This document shows positions 54,793 to 63,970 of a stretch of DNA of 64,000 bases, in pieces; within the stretch, counting starts at the first letter, position 1; every line of letters starts with the position of its first letter. Source of the DNA: Oceanobacillus massiliensis str. N'diop (GTDB taxonomy: Bacteria; Bacillota; Bacilli; Bacillales; Amphibacillaceae); contig NZ_HE610978.1 of NCBI RefSeq assembly GCF_000285495.1, forward strand, positions 56,569-120,568, in the 5' to 3' direction. Under the pieces are notes generated by a model. That model saw only the letters and a list, made by a program, of their open reading frames with translations. It was not told the origin of the DNA and did no database searches. Both the position numbers and the translations under genes were made by a program.

Positions 54793-56359
54793 TATATTCT
54801 CCAGCATATTCTCCTGCCATACTATCTCCACCCAATAAAAGGTCTTGCAGCTTCGCCTGCCAGCTTGAAAAATATCGCTGGTTAGCGGATGTTTCCACTG
54901 GCTTCCAGTCACTCCATATGAAACCGCAGCTGCTGCAGCATGAGTGCTCCGGAATTCGATAGGTTGACTGAAAAGATCTGTACAGGCCTTCACGAAGACA
55001 GGTTGCTGTATGTACCCAAGCTAGAACTTCATTTAGCTTGTCTTCCTTGTATAAAGTACGTTCTTTTATTAGATTCTTTAGGGATTCCATTACATATTGC
55101 CAATTCTCTTTTTGATAAAAGATATGATTATTTTTTATAATACCATGTTTTTCTAATTGGTAACGAAAAAATCTCCATTGTGTTTCACTTAGCTGTAATT
55201 GATTGGCCATTTGCTCACTCGTAGCATGATCGATTGCCTGATCTCCCTTTGACATCCAATAAAGCTGCTGAAATAAGTTGGCTAAATCTGTTTCATCCGG
55301 GAGTTCATTTTTAATCATATTCGTTGGGATAAAAGCGTCCATCGGCGAAAACAACAATAGACCAACACTGGATTCCCCGTCTCTTCCAGCCCTGCCAACT
55401 TCCTGAATATAGGATTCCAGCTGCAATGGAAGATGATAGTGGATAATTAGCCTAATATTTGGCTTGTTTATCCCCATCCCAAAGGCACTAGTGCAGCAGA
55501 CGATATCAAGCTGGTCATTCATGAATTGCTGCTGTATGGAAATTCGATCCATTTGTTCCATGCCGCCATGATAGAAAGCAACTCGTCTGTCCGGTAATTT
55601 TTCTGATAACAATACTGCAATCTTTTCTGCTGCAGCTCTGCTTGTGAAATAAATCAATGATGGCACATGGTATTTCTTGAATAGCTGTATGATCAGGTCC
55701 GTTTTCTCCAAATCATCCACTACTTTTTCAACACAAAAAGTGATATTTTCCCTGTCCATCGGATAGACTTTCTTGATCATATCCGGTCTGTTCAGCGAGT
55801 GGATTATATCGCGCTGTACTTCGGGTGTAGCTGTCGCGCTTAATGCCAGTACTGTTGGCTGGTTCAAAGCCTTGATTGTTTCGCTAAGTTTCAAATAATC
55901 TGGCCGGAATTCATGTCCCCATTGTGAAATGCAGTGTGCCTCATCGATTACAAACAGCCGTACATCCAGCCTGCTTAGGCGTGAGACCAATTCCGTCTGC
56001 TGCAATATTTCAGGAGATACATACAATAGCTTATAGCTTGCTAGATTATGATAGACCGACCTTCTCTCTGCTGGGCTCATGAAACTGTTGATGGCTACTG
56101 CTTCTTTAAAATTATTCGCTTTTAATTCCTTTACTTGATCAATCATTAAAGAGATCAAGGGGGATACAACTACTGTTAAACCTTCCTGGATCCTTGCAGG
56201 CAGCTGATAGCATATTGACTTACCTGACCCAGTCGGAAGGATCCCGAGTACATCCTGTCCCTGCAATATATCCTGTATGATCTCCTTTTGGCCTGTCCGA
56301 AACGACGTATATTGAAAATAATTCTTTAATGCATCTTCCAATAATGGAGTATGCTGCAT
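54779..56359 (-). CDS. recS: RecQ-family DNA helicase RecS
   Basis: 526 residues. The RecA-like helicase core has motif I GILPTGSGKSICYQL, DEAH in FVIDEAHCISQWGHEFR (RecQ hallmark) and motif VI QEVGRAGRDG. A C-terminal Cys cluster (CLREG and SCCSSCG) probably binds zinc. B. subtilis has this shorter RecQ type at the same place (ypbC/recS), next to the HTH protein YpbB. AAGGTGA supports the start MQHTPLL; 26 upstream residues overlap ypbB and lack support. Confidence 0.93.
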   Translation of the reverse strand: MQHTPLLEDALKNYFQYTSFRTGQKEIIQDILQGQDVLGILPTGSGKSICYQLPARIQEGLTVVVSPLISLMIDQVKELKANNFKEAVAINSFMSPAERRSVYHNLASYKLLYVSPEILQQTELVSRLSRLDVRLFVIDEAHCISQWGHEFRPDYLKLSETIKALNQPTVLALSATATPEVQRDIIHSLNRPDMIKKVYPMDRENITFCVEKVVDDLEKTDLIIQLFKKYHVPSLIYFTSRAAAEKIAVLLSEKLPDRRVAFYHGGMEQMDRISIQQQFMNDQLDIVCCTSAFGMGINKPNIRLIIHYHLPLQLESYIQEVGRAGRDGESSVGLLLFSPMDAFIPTNMIKNELPDETDLANLFQQLYWMSKGDQAIDHATSEQMANQLQLSETQWRFFRYQLEKHGIIKNNHIFYQKENWQYVMESLKNLIKERTLYKEDKLNEVLAWVHTATCLREGLYRSFQSTYRIPEHSCCSSCGFIWSDWKPVETSANQRYFSSWQAKLQDLLLGGDSMAGEYAGEYNETK

Positions 56360-56360
56360 A

Positions 56361-57422
56361 TTAATCACCTTGTTTTTCCTTATTGACTGCCAGCACCAGC
56401 CTGATTTGAAAATAACTGATATGATCGCTAACTGCATGTTTAATATCTTTTAATCTAAAGGACTTGTATTGATTTACTGCCGATAAAATTTCATCGGTCT
56501 CCTCGGCAGTCACATATTTGAGTACAGGGAAATCGGATTCATATAAAGCGACTTCCACAATATGGTCGTGGATGGTATTTGTTTTAAGATTCCTCATGGC
56601 AGCGATTTGATCGATTGTATAGTTATTACTTAGCAGCTGATATGTTTTGTGTGCTGAATGCGTAATTTGACCGGAACCCATTAGATCCTTTAAGATGTAG
56701 GCCAATAAAGGAAATGCCTTTTTATCTTCTATAACAGTCGCTATCATTTTATGTACAATACCAGTAAGTAAAAGGTGTACGTGATCGACTTCCATGCAAT
56801 ATTTTTCAGACAGCTGGCCTATGCTGAGTCCATATTTTCTATATCCGGTCATGCGGTCGACGAAGACAGAAGCATCTTCGTCAGGTAGCTGCAGTAATAT
56901 GCTATAGATCTCTTTATGTAATTGTTGGAGTATCGCCGCTTCCTTTGTCCTCATCTTCCTATAGGACTGTTTAACCCATTGTTCAGCAGAATGGTTATCT
57001 GTTACAGGGATAAAATGATAATGCTTCATTCTCACATTTGTCAGAGACTGTATAAGCAGCAGCATCCGCAGATGAAAGACAGCTGCAATTTCATTGTACT
57101 GTAATCCATGGAAATATTCGATTTTGAGCTGCTGCTCATGTTCGGTAAGCCAAGATACGGCAGACTCTGCTAATCTGTATATACCTTCCTGATTTTCATC
57201 GCTAAGCAAGTAACCGGAGTCTTCCAATTTCGATATTCGCCTATTAAATCCTTGTTTGGTAAGATTGCTGTAGATTCCATAGAATCTTTCCAATTGATAT
57301 AGATGTGCATCCTGTAAGGTCTGAATCGATTTTTTACCTTTCAATAAATGATAAATGTTGGAAGCAGTTCTTTCTCCTTCCAAATTTGAAAAGCAAGTTA
57401 GGATGATAGCCTTAAAAATCAA
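56361..57422 (-). CDS. ypbB: YpbB family helix-turn-helix protein
   Basis: 353 residues with a C-terminal helicase-associated helix-turn-helix domain (TYQLLSNNYTIDQIAAMRNLKTNTIHDHIVEVAL, about 265-300). TTG at 57422 has GGAGGA eight bases before it. The stop is one base from the recS start. It is likely a DNA-binding partner of RecS; that is inference from the operon. Confidence 0.85.
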   Translation of the reverse strand: MIFKAIILTCFSNLEGERTASNIYHLLKGKKSIQTLQDAHLYQLERFYGIYSNLTKQGFNRRISKLEDSGYLLSDENQEGIYRLAESAVSWLTEHEQQLKIEYFHGLQYNEIAAVFHLRMLLLIQSLTNVRMKHYHFIPVTDNHSAEQWVKQSYRKMRTKEAAILQQLHKEIYSILLQLPDEDASVFVDRMTGYRKYGLSIGQLSEKYCMEVDHVHLLLTGIVHKMIATVIEDKKAFPLLAYILKDLMGSGQITHSAHKTYQLLSNNYTIDQIAAMRNLKTNTIHDHIVEVALYESDFPVLKYVTAEETDEILSAVNQYKSFRLKDIKHAVSDHISYFQIRLVLAVNKEKQGD

Positions 57423-57489
57423 ATGAATTCCTCCTTTCCGATTTGTTGATAAGCTATATTTACTTGAAAGGCAGTTTTTTAAAATCTAG

Positions 57490-57545
57490 GATAGTCGACT
57501 CCGGGAAAATCAACAGCAGAAGCGCCGCCACGGAAAGCCGCTGTT
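57490..57545. repeat. Eroded intergenic repeat, copy D
   Basis: AGTCGACTCC-GGGAAAA-CAACAGC-GAAGCG...CGGAAAGC matches pieces of copy C (48693-48825) with the middle deleted, in the fer/ypbB divergent region. Confidence 0.55.
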
Positions 57546-57610
57546 GCTGTTAGGAAGCAGTTTCTATCAGCTGTGTATTAAAACAACAATATTTAGGAAC
57601 AGAATATCTA

Positions 57611-57639
57611 TTGAAATAAACACTATTCAGTTTTAAAAT
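57611..57639 (+). promoter_or_regulatory. SigA-type promoter for fer
   Basis: TTGAAA (57611-57616) and TAAAAT (57634-57639) spaced 17 bp, 33 bases before the gene. Confidence 0.65.
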
Positions 57640-57671
57640 AAGCAGTGGGTTTCGTTTTAGGAGGAAAATGA

Positions 57672-57923
<252 letters not shown>

Positions 57924-57959
57924 TATTTAATCTCTAGAAGTCAAGTATACATGGAAAAA

Positions 57960-57998
57960 GTGTTTTTGAAAAATGATATTTCAAAAACACTTTTTTAT
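57960..57998 (+). terminator. Intrinsic terminator after fer
   Basis: A perfect 12-bp stem (57960-57971 with 57979-57990) with T6 on the + strand. The next 170 bases to rsiX contain no gene that I can support. Confidence 0.9.
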
Positions 57999-58170
57999 TC
58001 AAGCTTTTTTTAAAAAGAGGGCTGCTTAGGTAAAATCGCTGAATGATGGTCGTGCTTCTTCCATCTATCCTTACATTTTTTCTGTTGAAGCTAATAGTGC
58101 TTTCCACAATGCAAACCTAGCGGCAGTTAATCCCATTCATAGTAAAGCGAAACATTAAAATCCTGCCTTT

Positions 58171-59358
58171 TCAGTCCCTTAAATCAATTGGATTGACCGC
58201 TGCAGGAACAGAAATTGGTTCGGGAAGATAATAATGACCTATCTGATCAATAGGAGCATTCGTGAATTGGACATATTCATAGCCATAACTTTTGGCTGTC
58301 ATGAGCATTGCTTCAATCATGGTCAGCTCCTCCTGCCCGTTTTCAATACGGTCCCCTTCCTGAAAGGTGATAACGAGTGTATTACCGGTCACTTTAGTTG
58401 TGAACTGTATATCATCTGGAATAGTACGATTTATATTAAATTCTTTCTGATCATTTCTCATTTCCGAAAAAGCTTGATCAATCGTAAGATCCTCTGAATC
58501 TGAAACCGGGAGCAAAAATTGACGATTGTAGAGCTTATAAACTGTTTTGGTTTCCTGCAATGGAATTTCCTGGATGGTTCCATATGGTCCAAGATCAACA
58601 CCATTATTATCTTTGGAATGTAACACGGCTTTATTTATGCCGTATGGAGTGAACATCGCCGTAAGCATTTCTGCGAAAATATTAGCATTTGAAGAGCCCT
58701 CACCGATTGAGAATTCTTCTCCCAGATTGATCAGAACCTCTGATTTCTTTAGCTCAAATGTTACACCTTTCAGCATATATTCATTTAAACCCCATTCATC
58801 GTTTTTCATATAACGATCCAGCTTATTGTAATATTCATGAAGGTTTTCATTGTCAGCTATAAGAAAAGAGATTGGAATCACGTACTGCTGCTGGATATCT
58901 GAACCGGCACCATGGACAACTTTCATTCGATCATCATTTTCATTAAGAACATAACTTTCCATGGGTACTTCTGCGATCCTATTAGATTGTTCTTGTTCTA
59001 CCGCTTGCCCTGCTGCATTTGAACTTGAGTCCTCTTCTATTCGATTCATGATACCTGATTCGGTCGCTTCCTTGCTTTCGCTGTAAGTATCTGCCATTTG
59101 CATATCGGCGTTTTGATTTTCTTCGTTCGCCGGCATATTCTGGAACAGGATGAACGGAATAAAGATGAGAAGTGCTACAGCTATTAAAGTAGCTGATGCG
59201 GGTATGAATTTTGATGTTTTTCCTTTGTTTTTCTTATCATTTGAAACAGCCGAGGAAATTCGGTTATATAACGCAATTTTCTCTGTGTTGTCCTTTATGA
59301 CAGGCAATTCTTGAATATTTTGAATGAGCTCTTGTTGTTCGTTGTCTGTCCTGCTCAC
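58171..59358 (-). CDS. rsiX: Anti-sigma-X factor RsiX
   Basis: 395 residues: a cytoplasmic N-terminus (1-49) that would bind SigX, one membrane helix (about 50-72), and a large extracytoplasmic region with a GerMN/Rsi-like fold. It starts within the sigX stop (four-base overlap) as usual for a sigma/anti-sigma pair. RsiX holds SigX until envelope conditions change. It is longer than many anti-sigma factors and similar in size to B. subtilis RsiX. Confidence 0.9.
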   Translation of the reverse strand: MSRTDNEQQELIQNIQELPVIKDNTEKIALYNRISSAVSNDKKNKGKTSKFIPASATLIAVALLIFIPFILFQNMPANEENQNADMQMADTYSESKEATESGIMNRIEEDSSSNAAGQAVEQEQSNRIAEVPMESYVLNENDDRMKVVHGAGSDIQQQYVIPISFLIADNENLHEYYNKLDRYMKNDEWGLNEYMLKGVTFELKKSEVLINLGEEFSIGEGSSNANIFAEMLTAMFTPYGINKAVLHSKDNNGVDLGPYGTIQEIPLQETKTVYKLYNRQFLLPVSDSEDLTIDQAFSEMRNDQKEFNINRTIPDDIQFTTKVTGNTLVITFQEGDRIENGQEELTMIEAMLMTAKSYGYEYVQFTNAPIDQIGHYYLPEPISVPAAVNPIDLRD

Positions 59359-59891
59359 GAAATATCCCCTCCCTTCTCTTTTTCATCAAGCATAAGTCTT
59401 TTTAATGTTTTGAGACCTCGATGCTGTGTTGTTTTGACTTTACTTACACTGAAATTAAGAATTTCCGCGGTCTCTTGAATGGAAAATGATTGCAGGTACC
59501 TAAGGATCAATACGCTTTTCTGATCGATAGTACATTTATCCAGATAGTAATAAACCTGTTTAATCTGCTCATTTTTAACTGCGAGTTCCTCAGGCAGATC
59601 ATTTTCTGCTGGAAGCATTTCACCCTTTTCTTCCCAATTAAAAAAATCCAGGATTCTATTCCTTTTCCGCTTTACGGAACGGAAATAATCATATGTAACA
59701 TGCCTTGCAATCGAGAAAAGCCAAGTCTTTTCACTGCTTTGACCTTTAAAGTTCTCATATGACTTCAATACTTTAATATAGACTTCCTGGACCAGATCTT
59801 CCGTAGTTTCCTTATCTTTCACCATGTAATATATATATTGGAACATATCTTGATGATAGTTATCGTATAACGAATCGAAAACGGCCTTCAT
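59355..59891 (-). CDS. sigX: ECF sigma factor SigX
   Basis: 178 residues with region 2 (YIYYMVKDKETTEDLVQEVYIKVLKSYENF) and region 4 (RYLQSFSIQETAEILNFSVSKVKTTQHRGLKTLK). SigX controls genes that alter cell-surface charge and resistance to cationic peptides. A promoter of the SigX type precedes it, so it is probably autoregulated. The pair lies between fer and resDE as in B. subtilis. Confidence 0.94.
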   Translation of the reverse strand: MKAVFDSLYDNYHQDMFQYIYYMVKDKETTEDLVQEVYIKVLKSYENFKGQSSEKTWLFSIARHVTYDYFRSVKRKRNRILDFFNWEEKGEMLPAENDLPEELAVKNEQIKQVYYYLDKCTIDQKSVLILRYLQSFSIQETAEILNFSVSKVKTTQHRGLKTLKRLMLDEKEKGGDIS

Positions 59892-59915
59892 AGAGAGCCT
59901 CCGTTCAGCTAAATA

Positions 59916-59941
59916 GTCGTAATAAATATGAAAAGGTTACA
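59916..59941 (-). promoter_or_regulatory. SigX autoregulatory promoter
   Basis: TGTAAC (59936-59941) and CGAC (59916-59919) on the minus strand with a 16-bp spacer, close to the ECF-type TGTAAC/CGAC(A/T) pattern of SigX in B. subtilis. Confidence 0.7.
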
Positions 59942-60104
59942 ATAATACTATATGTTACTAATTAAAAGTGCAACAGCCTCCGTATAATAATTACCCATCC
60001 ATGTAAGGTTATGGGGTCCAGGGCCTTAATTTAACGTGTAAACGGACATTGTTCTATCATCTGCAGCGATTCAAGAGCAGCAAGACATTTAAAAGGAGCA
60101 AAAT
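59942..60104. other. Intergenic region between the B12 uptake pair and sigX
   Basis: About 160 bases, with no ORF or clear hairpin beyond the SigX promoter and the following terminator. Confidence 0.4.
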
Positions 60105-60139
60105 AAAAAAATACCAGCCGTCTTCAGCTGGTATTTTTT
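60105..60139 (-). terminator. Intrinsic terminator after the ECF S-component gene
   Basis: A stem of up to 14 bp (60105-60118 with 60127-60139) with a T7 run on the minus strand. It overlaps the gene's last codons. Confidence 0.85.
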
Positions 60140-60639
60140 ATAGTAAATCTCTGATCGGCATATTTATGGAATAAGTGGGAGATCAGCGGATATAAAAGTA
60201 CAATAAATACGGCATTGCCAATAGCATGGCTCGTATCAAAAGGCAGTCCCGCAAGATAGTACGGCCAGAACATTCCTGTGAATTGATAATTTGTCAGGGA
60301 AAGAATAAAGCCATACAAATATCCACTGAATATAGCAAACAGGATGATAGCGGGCAGAGGAATTCGTTTAAACAGTCTGCCGAGGATACCACTTAATAAT
60401 CCGATAATACTCCATGAAATAATCTGCCACAAAGTCCATATCCCCATCCCCATCAGCATGTTGGAAAGAAATGCAGTTAAGATTGCCAAAAGGAATGCCG
60501 AAAATGGTCCAAGGATAATCCCGCATATGATAATAAGCGATGTTACCGGCTGCACATTCGGAATGAACTGGAAGATAAATCTTCCAGCAATGGCCATTGC
60601 TGCCAATAAAGCAATGATTGTGATTTTATAGGTGTTCAT
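60124..60639 (-). CDS. ECF transporter S-component, probable cobalamin uptake
   Basis: 171 residues with about six hydrophobic helices and the MAIAGRFIFQFIPNVQPVTSLIIICG opening typical of ECF S-components, including the GxLSGxLGRLF segment. S-components bind a vitamin and dock to the shared EcfA/A'/T module, which is encoded elsewhere. It lies 3 bp after a DUF4430 lipoprotein and both are behind a cobalamin riboswitch, so a B12 or corrinoid substrate (CblT/CbrT-like) is inferred. Confidence 0.85.
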   Translation of the reverse strand: MNTYKITIIALLAAMAIAGRFIFQFIPNVQPVTSLIIICGIILGPFSAFLLAILTAFLSNMLMGMGIWTLWQIISWSIIGLLSGILGRLFKRIPLPAIILFAIFSGYLYGFILSLTNYQFTGMFWPYYLAGLPFDTSHAIGNAVFIVLLYPLISHLFHKYADQRFTIKNTS

Positions 60640-60642
60640 AGC

Positions 60643-61068
60643 TTATTCCCAGCTTTGCAAATCAAAGACGACTTTATCTCCCGGTGAAAGTTCATATTCA
60701 TCTGCCCCAACAGTTGCCATCTCATCATTGACAAAGTACATCCAGGCCGTTTTATCTTCCTCACTAGCCGAGACTCTTTCGATTGACGTGATGTACGCCC
60801 CATCTCTCTCGATAAAGAAATTATCCTCCATTACATCCAGCAAAATCTCGCCTTCTTCAATTTGGATTTCTTGTTCGTTTACAGACTCTTGCCCCTCGTT
60901 GATGGATATCGTTATGCGAACAGAGTCTTCTGGAACCTCTTCTGTTTGTGAAGTATTGTTAGTACTGACAGAGGTATTGCTGCCCTCTGTACTCTCTTCG
61001 GGTGAACAACCGATCAATAACCCGATTCCCAGAATAATGACTGCAACCTGCATCATCCATTTTTTCAT
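60643..61068 (-). CDS. DUF4430 lipoprotein, probable corrinoid-binding
   Basis: 141 residues. A lipoprotein signal (IILGIGLLIGC, lipidated Cys near 21) is followed by a Ser/Thr/Glu-rich linker and a DUF4430 domain (about 70-140, ending GDKVVFDLQSWE). DUF4430 is related to the C-terminal domain of transcobalamin and intrinsic factor. With the riboswitch, it probably captures cobalamin outside the membrane and hands it to the S-component. Confidence 0.85.
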   Translation of the reverse strand: MKKWMMQVAVIILGIGLLIGCSPEESTEGSNTSVSTNNTSQTEEVPEDSVRITISINEGQESVNEQEIQIEEGEILLDVMEDNFFIERDGAYITSIERVSASEEDKTAWMYFVNDEMATVGADEYELSPGDKVVFDLQSWE

Positions 61069-61115
61069 GATATTCTCATCCTTTATAAAAATTATTATTG
61101 GAACTGAATCTCTCC

Positions 61116-61150
61116 AAAAAGAAAATCCGCCTCAAACAATCCAGGCGGAT
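61116..61150 (-). terminator. Riboswitch expression-platform terminator
   Basis: The stem 61125-61131 with 61144-61150 is followed by TTTTCTTTTT on the minus strand. It lies between the cobalamin aptamer and the DUF4430 gene, so ligand-bound RNA probably terminates here. Confidence 0.85.
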
Positions 61151-61242
61151 AACAGACATACAAATAATATTAGATAGCAATTGCAATATGTATTCGTAAG
61201 TCCCAACAGCTCTTATCCCCGGAGCATGGAAACAATTGTAGA

Positions 61243-61378
61243 TGGCAGGTCTACTGACTGATGATTCAAGCCTACTTTAAGCCCTTCCCATATGATTAGA
61301 CATACAGTGGATTGCTTATTTCGTAATCAATTACAGTTGCGAGGACAGCTCCAGAATTTCACTGGATTCCCTTAGCCA
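61243..61378 (-). ncRNA. Cobalamin riboswitch
   Basis: The minus strand reads GGCTAAGGGAATCC-AGTGAAATTC-GGAGCTG-CCTCGCAACTGT, a peripheral region, then CAGTCAGTAGACCTGCC. The GCAACTGT core, GTGAAA/TCC elements and the B12-box-like AGTCAG-ACCTGCC match the conserved aptamer. The terminator at 61116-61150 completes the switch. It controls the DUF4430 lipoprotein and S-component genes. Confidence 0.92.
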
Positions 61379-61381
61379 ATT

Positions 61382-61410
61382 ACAATATTCATAATAGTAT
61401 TCAATTCCAA
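61382..61410 (-). promoter_or_regulatory. Promoter for the riboswitch transcript
   Basis: TTGGAA (61405-61410) and TATTGT (61382-61387) on the minus strand with a 17-bp spacer, just upstream of the aptamer. Confidence 0.55.
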
Positions 61411-61451
61411 TACAGTCATATCATAGCATACGGAATTTCGTAAGCATAGTT

Positions 61452-63215
61452 TTATTTGTCGCTGTGATTCTGAGGCAAATTAAAACTGAAGGTTGTGCCT
61501 TGATTCAATTTGCTTTTCACCTGAATATTGCCTTGATGTGCATCGACGATATTCTTGGCAATTGCAAGGCCAAGCCCTGTTCCCTTTTTCTCTTTGTTGC
61601 GGACTCTTGATTTATCCGCCTTATAAAAGCGCTCAAAAATAAAAGGTAAATCCTCTTCAGGTATACCGCTGCCGCTGTCTTTCACTTCAACCTCCAATGC
61701 ATCAGAGCTATTGGTGACCGAAACTTGTACGGTTCCCCCTTCTGTTGTGTGTCTGATGGCATTGTCAATCAGGTTTGTAAAGACCTGCTCAATCCGATCC
61801 GGGTCGAGATTTGCTGTCGGATGATCGATTCTTGATAAGAAGTTTAGCTCAATCCGATTATCGGAAGCGAGACCCTTGAATTTATTTACGACTCGTTTTA
61901 CATAAGAGGCAAGTTCAACTGGTTCAATATTCAAGTGAATCTGTCCTGCTTCCATACGGGCAAGATCAAGCAATTCATTAACGAGCCGTCCCATTCGCAG
62001 AGATTCCTCATGAATGATCTGGGCCAGTTCATTTTTAGCTTCATTCGTATCAGCGATGTCATCAACAATCGCTTCACTGTAACCTTGCAGCATTGAAATC
62101 GGCGTCCGCAATTCGTGGGATACATTGGCAATGAAATCTTTACGAAGTTTATCCAACCGTCTTTCTTCAGTCATGTCTCGGACGACGGCAACCGCACCCC
62201 TTACATAGGACTGATCATATAGCGGTGTCATCAGCATCACATAGTTTCTTCCTTGCAGTCCAAACTCCCGCAGTACTGCCTGTTCGGTTTTAATAACTTC
62301 TTGAAGCGCCTCGCTTAGTTCGACCGGAAGCTTGTGGTTGTCAATCTCATCAACGTCATTCTCGTAATACCAGTTTTCGATATATTTTTGTGCCGGCGGG
62401 TTGATGACGAGAATGTCTCCGTTTCGATTCAGTGTAACCACGCCATCGGCCATGGAACTTACGATACTTGACAGCTGTTCTTTTTCCTGCCGCAATGCAT
62501 TAATGTGAAACTTAAGCTGTCTGCCCATACGATTGAATTCCATTGCAAGCTCCCCGATTTCATCATGTGTGAGCACAGGAACCTTCGTATTGAACTCTCC
62601 TCTGGTCAAATCGTAGGCTGCCTCCCGCATTTTGATCAATGGTGACGTAATACGTGTTGATAGGAATACAGCAAAGAAGGTGGTCAGCATAATGGCAATT
62701 CCTGCACTGAGCAGAATTAACTTTGTTGTTTGGGCCTTGGTCTGATTGATGATATCCAGAGACTGAAACACAAATATTGCACCATCATCATTTACTGGTG
62801 CTCCTACCATAATGATTTCTTTCTCTTTATCGGGAAGGCTAACCTGCTTCTTTATTTCGTGCTGCCTGCGTGTGACTTCATCGAACTCATCCCTTGATTC
62901 AAGCCAGGCACCATCCGGCAGTACATTTTCATTACTGCTGGTGGATACCCACATATCATTCTCTCCATAATAGATAGCAATCCGACTCGAAGGATCCTTC
63001 AGCATTTCTGACATATCTTCTATAAACGATCGTTCCTGGTCCAGTTCCACCAAGGAAGAAATTTTGGTTGCTGTCTGAAGCATTTCGTCTTCCGCTTCCT
63101 GAATATGAAAGTTTTCGAAGAATTCCATCAGGAAAATTGACAGGATGGAAAGTACGAAGGCAACGAGCAGCAAGATTGTTAAAGAAAGTTTACCAACTAC
63201 ACTGCGCCAGAACAT
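61452..63215 (-). CDS. resE: Sensor histidine kinase ResE
   Basis: 587 residues: membrane helix 1 (about 8-30), an extracytoplasmic sensor (31-163), helix 2 (about 166-187), HAMP (188-240), PAS (about 245-350), HisKA with phospho-His367 in NVSHELRTP, and an ATPase domain with NLIDNAIRHT, DSGSGIP and GTGLGLAIAK. ResE senses oxygen and nitric-oxide stress and phosphorylates ResD to switch on respiratory and anaerobic genes, probably including qcrABC here. Its ATG overlaps the resD stop by one base. Confidence 0.95.
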   Translation of the reverse strand: MFWRSVVGKLSLTILLLVAFVLSILSIFLMEFFENFHIQEAEDEMLQTATKISSLVELDQERSFIEDMSEMLKDPSSRIAIYYGENDMWVSTSSNENVLPDGAWLESRDEFDEVTRRQHEIKKQVSLPDKEKEIIMVGAPVNDDGAIFVFQSLDIINQTKAQTTKLILLSAGIAIMLTTFFAVFLSTRITSPLIKMREAAYDLTRGEFNTKVPVLTHDEIGELAMEFNRMGRQLKFHINALRQEKEQLSSIVSSMADGVVTLNRNGDILVINPPAQKYIENWYYENDVDEIDNHKLPVELSEALQEVIKTEQAVLREFGLQGRNYVMLMTPLYDQSYVRGAVAVVRDMTEERRLDKLRKDFIANVSHELRTPISMLQGYSEAIVDDIADTNEAKNELAQIIHEESLRMGRLVNELLDLARMEAGQIHLNIEPVELASYVKRVVNKFKGLASDNRIELNFLSRIDHPTANLDPDRIEQVFTNLIDNAIRHTTEGGTVQVSVTNSSDALEVEVKDSGSGIPEEDLPFIFERFYKADKSRVRNKEKKGTGLGLAIAKNIVDAHQGNIQVKSKLNQGTTFSFNLPQNHSDK

Positions 63216-63931
63216 TATATGTCATCAACTTCGAATTTATAGCCTACTCCCCAAACAGTCACAATCATTTTTGCAGCTGATTCGGATACATTGCTCAACT
63301 TTTCGCGAAGTCGTTTAACATGAGTATCTACGGTGCGAAGGTCCCCAAAAAATTCGTATTGCCACACTTCTTTAAGCAAATGCTCTCTATTGAATACCTT
63401 ATCAGGTGATTTGGCCAGGAAGCATAACAGTTCATATTCCTTCGGTGTAAGACTGACCTCTTCTCCATCAGCAGTAACCCGATGGGCATCATGGTCAATC
63501 GCAATATGTGGAAATACCAAAATATTTTTAGTGGGTGTTTCCGTTTCTGTGAATGAAGCGGATGATACTCTCCGTAATAATGCTTTGATACGCAAAACAG
63601 CTTCCCTCGGACTAAACGGCTTTACAATATAATCATCAGCACCAATTTCAAAGCCTTGAACTCGGTTGGCTTCTTCCCCTTTTGCGGTCAGCATGATCAC
63701 AGGGGTGTTTTTTTCTTTTCTTAGTTCCTGACAGGTCTCAATGCCATCCATCTCAGGCATCATGATATCCAGTATAATCAAATCATATTCTGTATTTAAA
63801 GCCTTCTCCAAGGCGTCCTTGCCATTTTCTGCTTCTTCAACCGTATAATCTTCCCGCTCGAGGTACATACGAATGAGTCTGCGAATTCTTTCCTCATCAT
63901 CTACAACTAGAATTTTTGCATTTGAATCCAT
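63215..63931 (-). CDS. resD: Response regulator ResD
   Basis: 238 residues with a receiver domain (acid pocket VVDDEE at 9-14, phospho-Asp55 in ILDIMMP, LTAKGEE) and an OmpR/PhoB winged helix (about 140-238, SLTPKEYELLCFLAKSPDKVF and RTVDTHVKRLREKL). GGGGGAGC four bases upstream fixes the start at 63931. resABC, usually upstream, is outside the window if present. Confidence 0.95.
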   Translation of the reverse strand: MDSNAKILVVDDEERIRRLIRMYLEREDYTVEEAENGKDALEKALNTEYDLIILDIMMPEMDGIETCQELRKEKNTPVIMLTAKGEEANRVQGFEIGADDYIVKPFSPREAVLRIKALLRRVSSASFTETETPTKNILVFPHIAIDHDAHRVTADGEEVSLTPKEYELLCFLAKSPDKVFNREHLLKEVWQYEFFGDLRTVDTHVKRLREKLSNVSESAAKMIVTVWGVGYKFEVDDI

Positions 63932-63964
63932 GTAAGCTCCCCCTATATTCAACTCTAATAATAA

Positions 63965-63970
63965 ATTATA
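63965..63970 (-). promoter_or_regulatory. Possible -10 box upstream of resD
   Basis: TATAAT on the minus strand, 34 bases from the resD start. A matching -35 is weak. Confidence 0.35.

Noticed and set aside
54793..54993. N-terminal extension of ypbD
   Set aside because: It lies wholly in recS coding sequence in another frame; the good ribosome binding site is at 54792.
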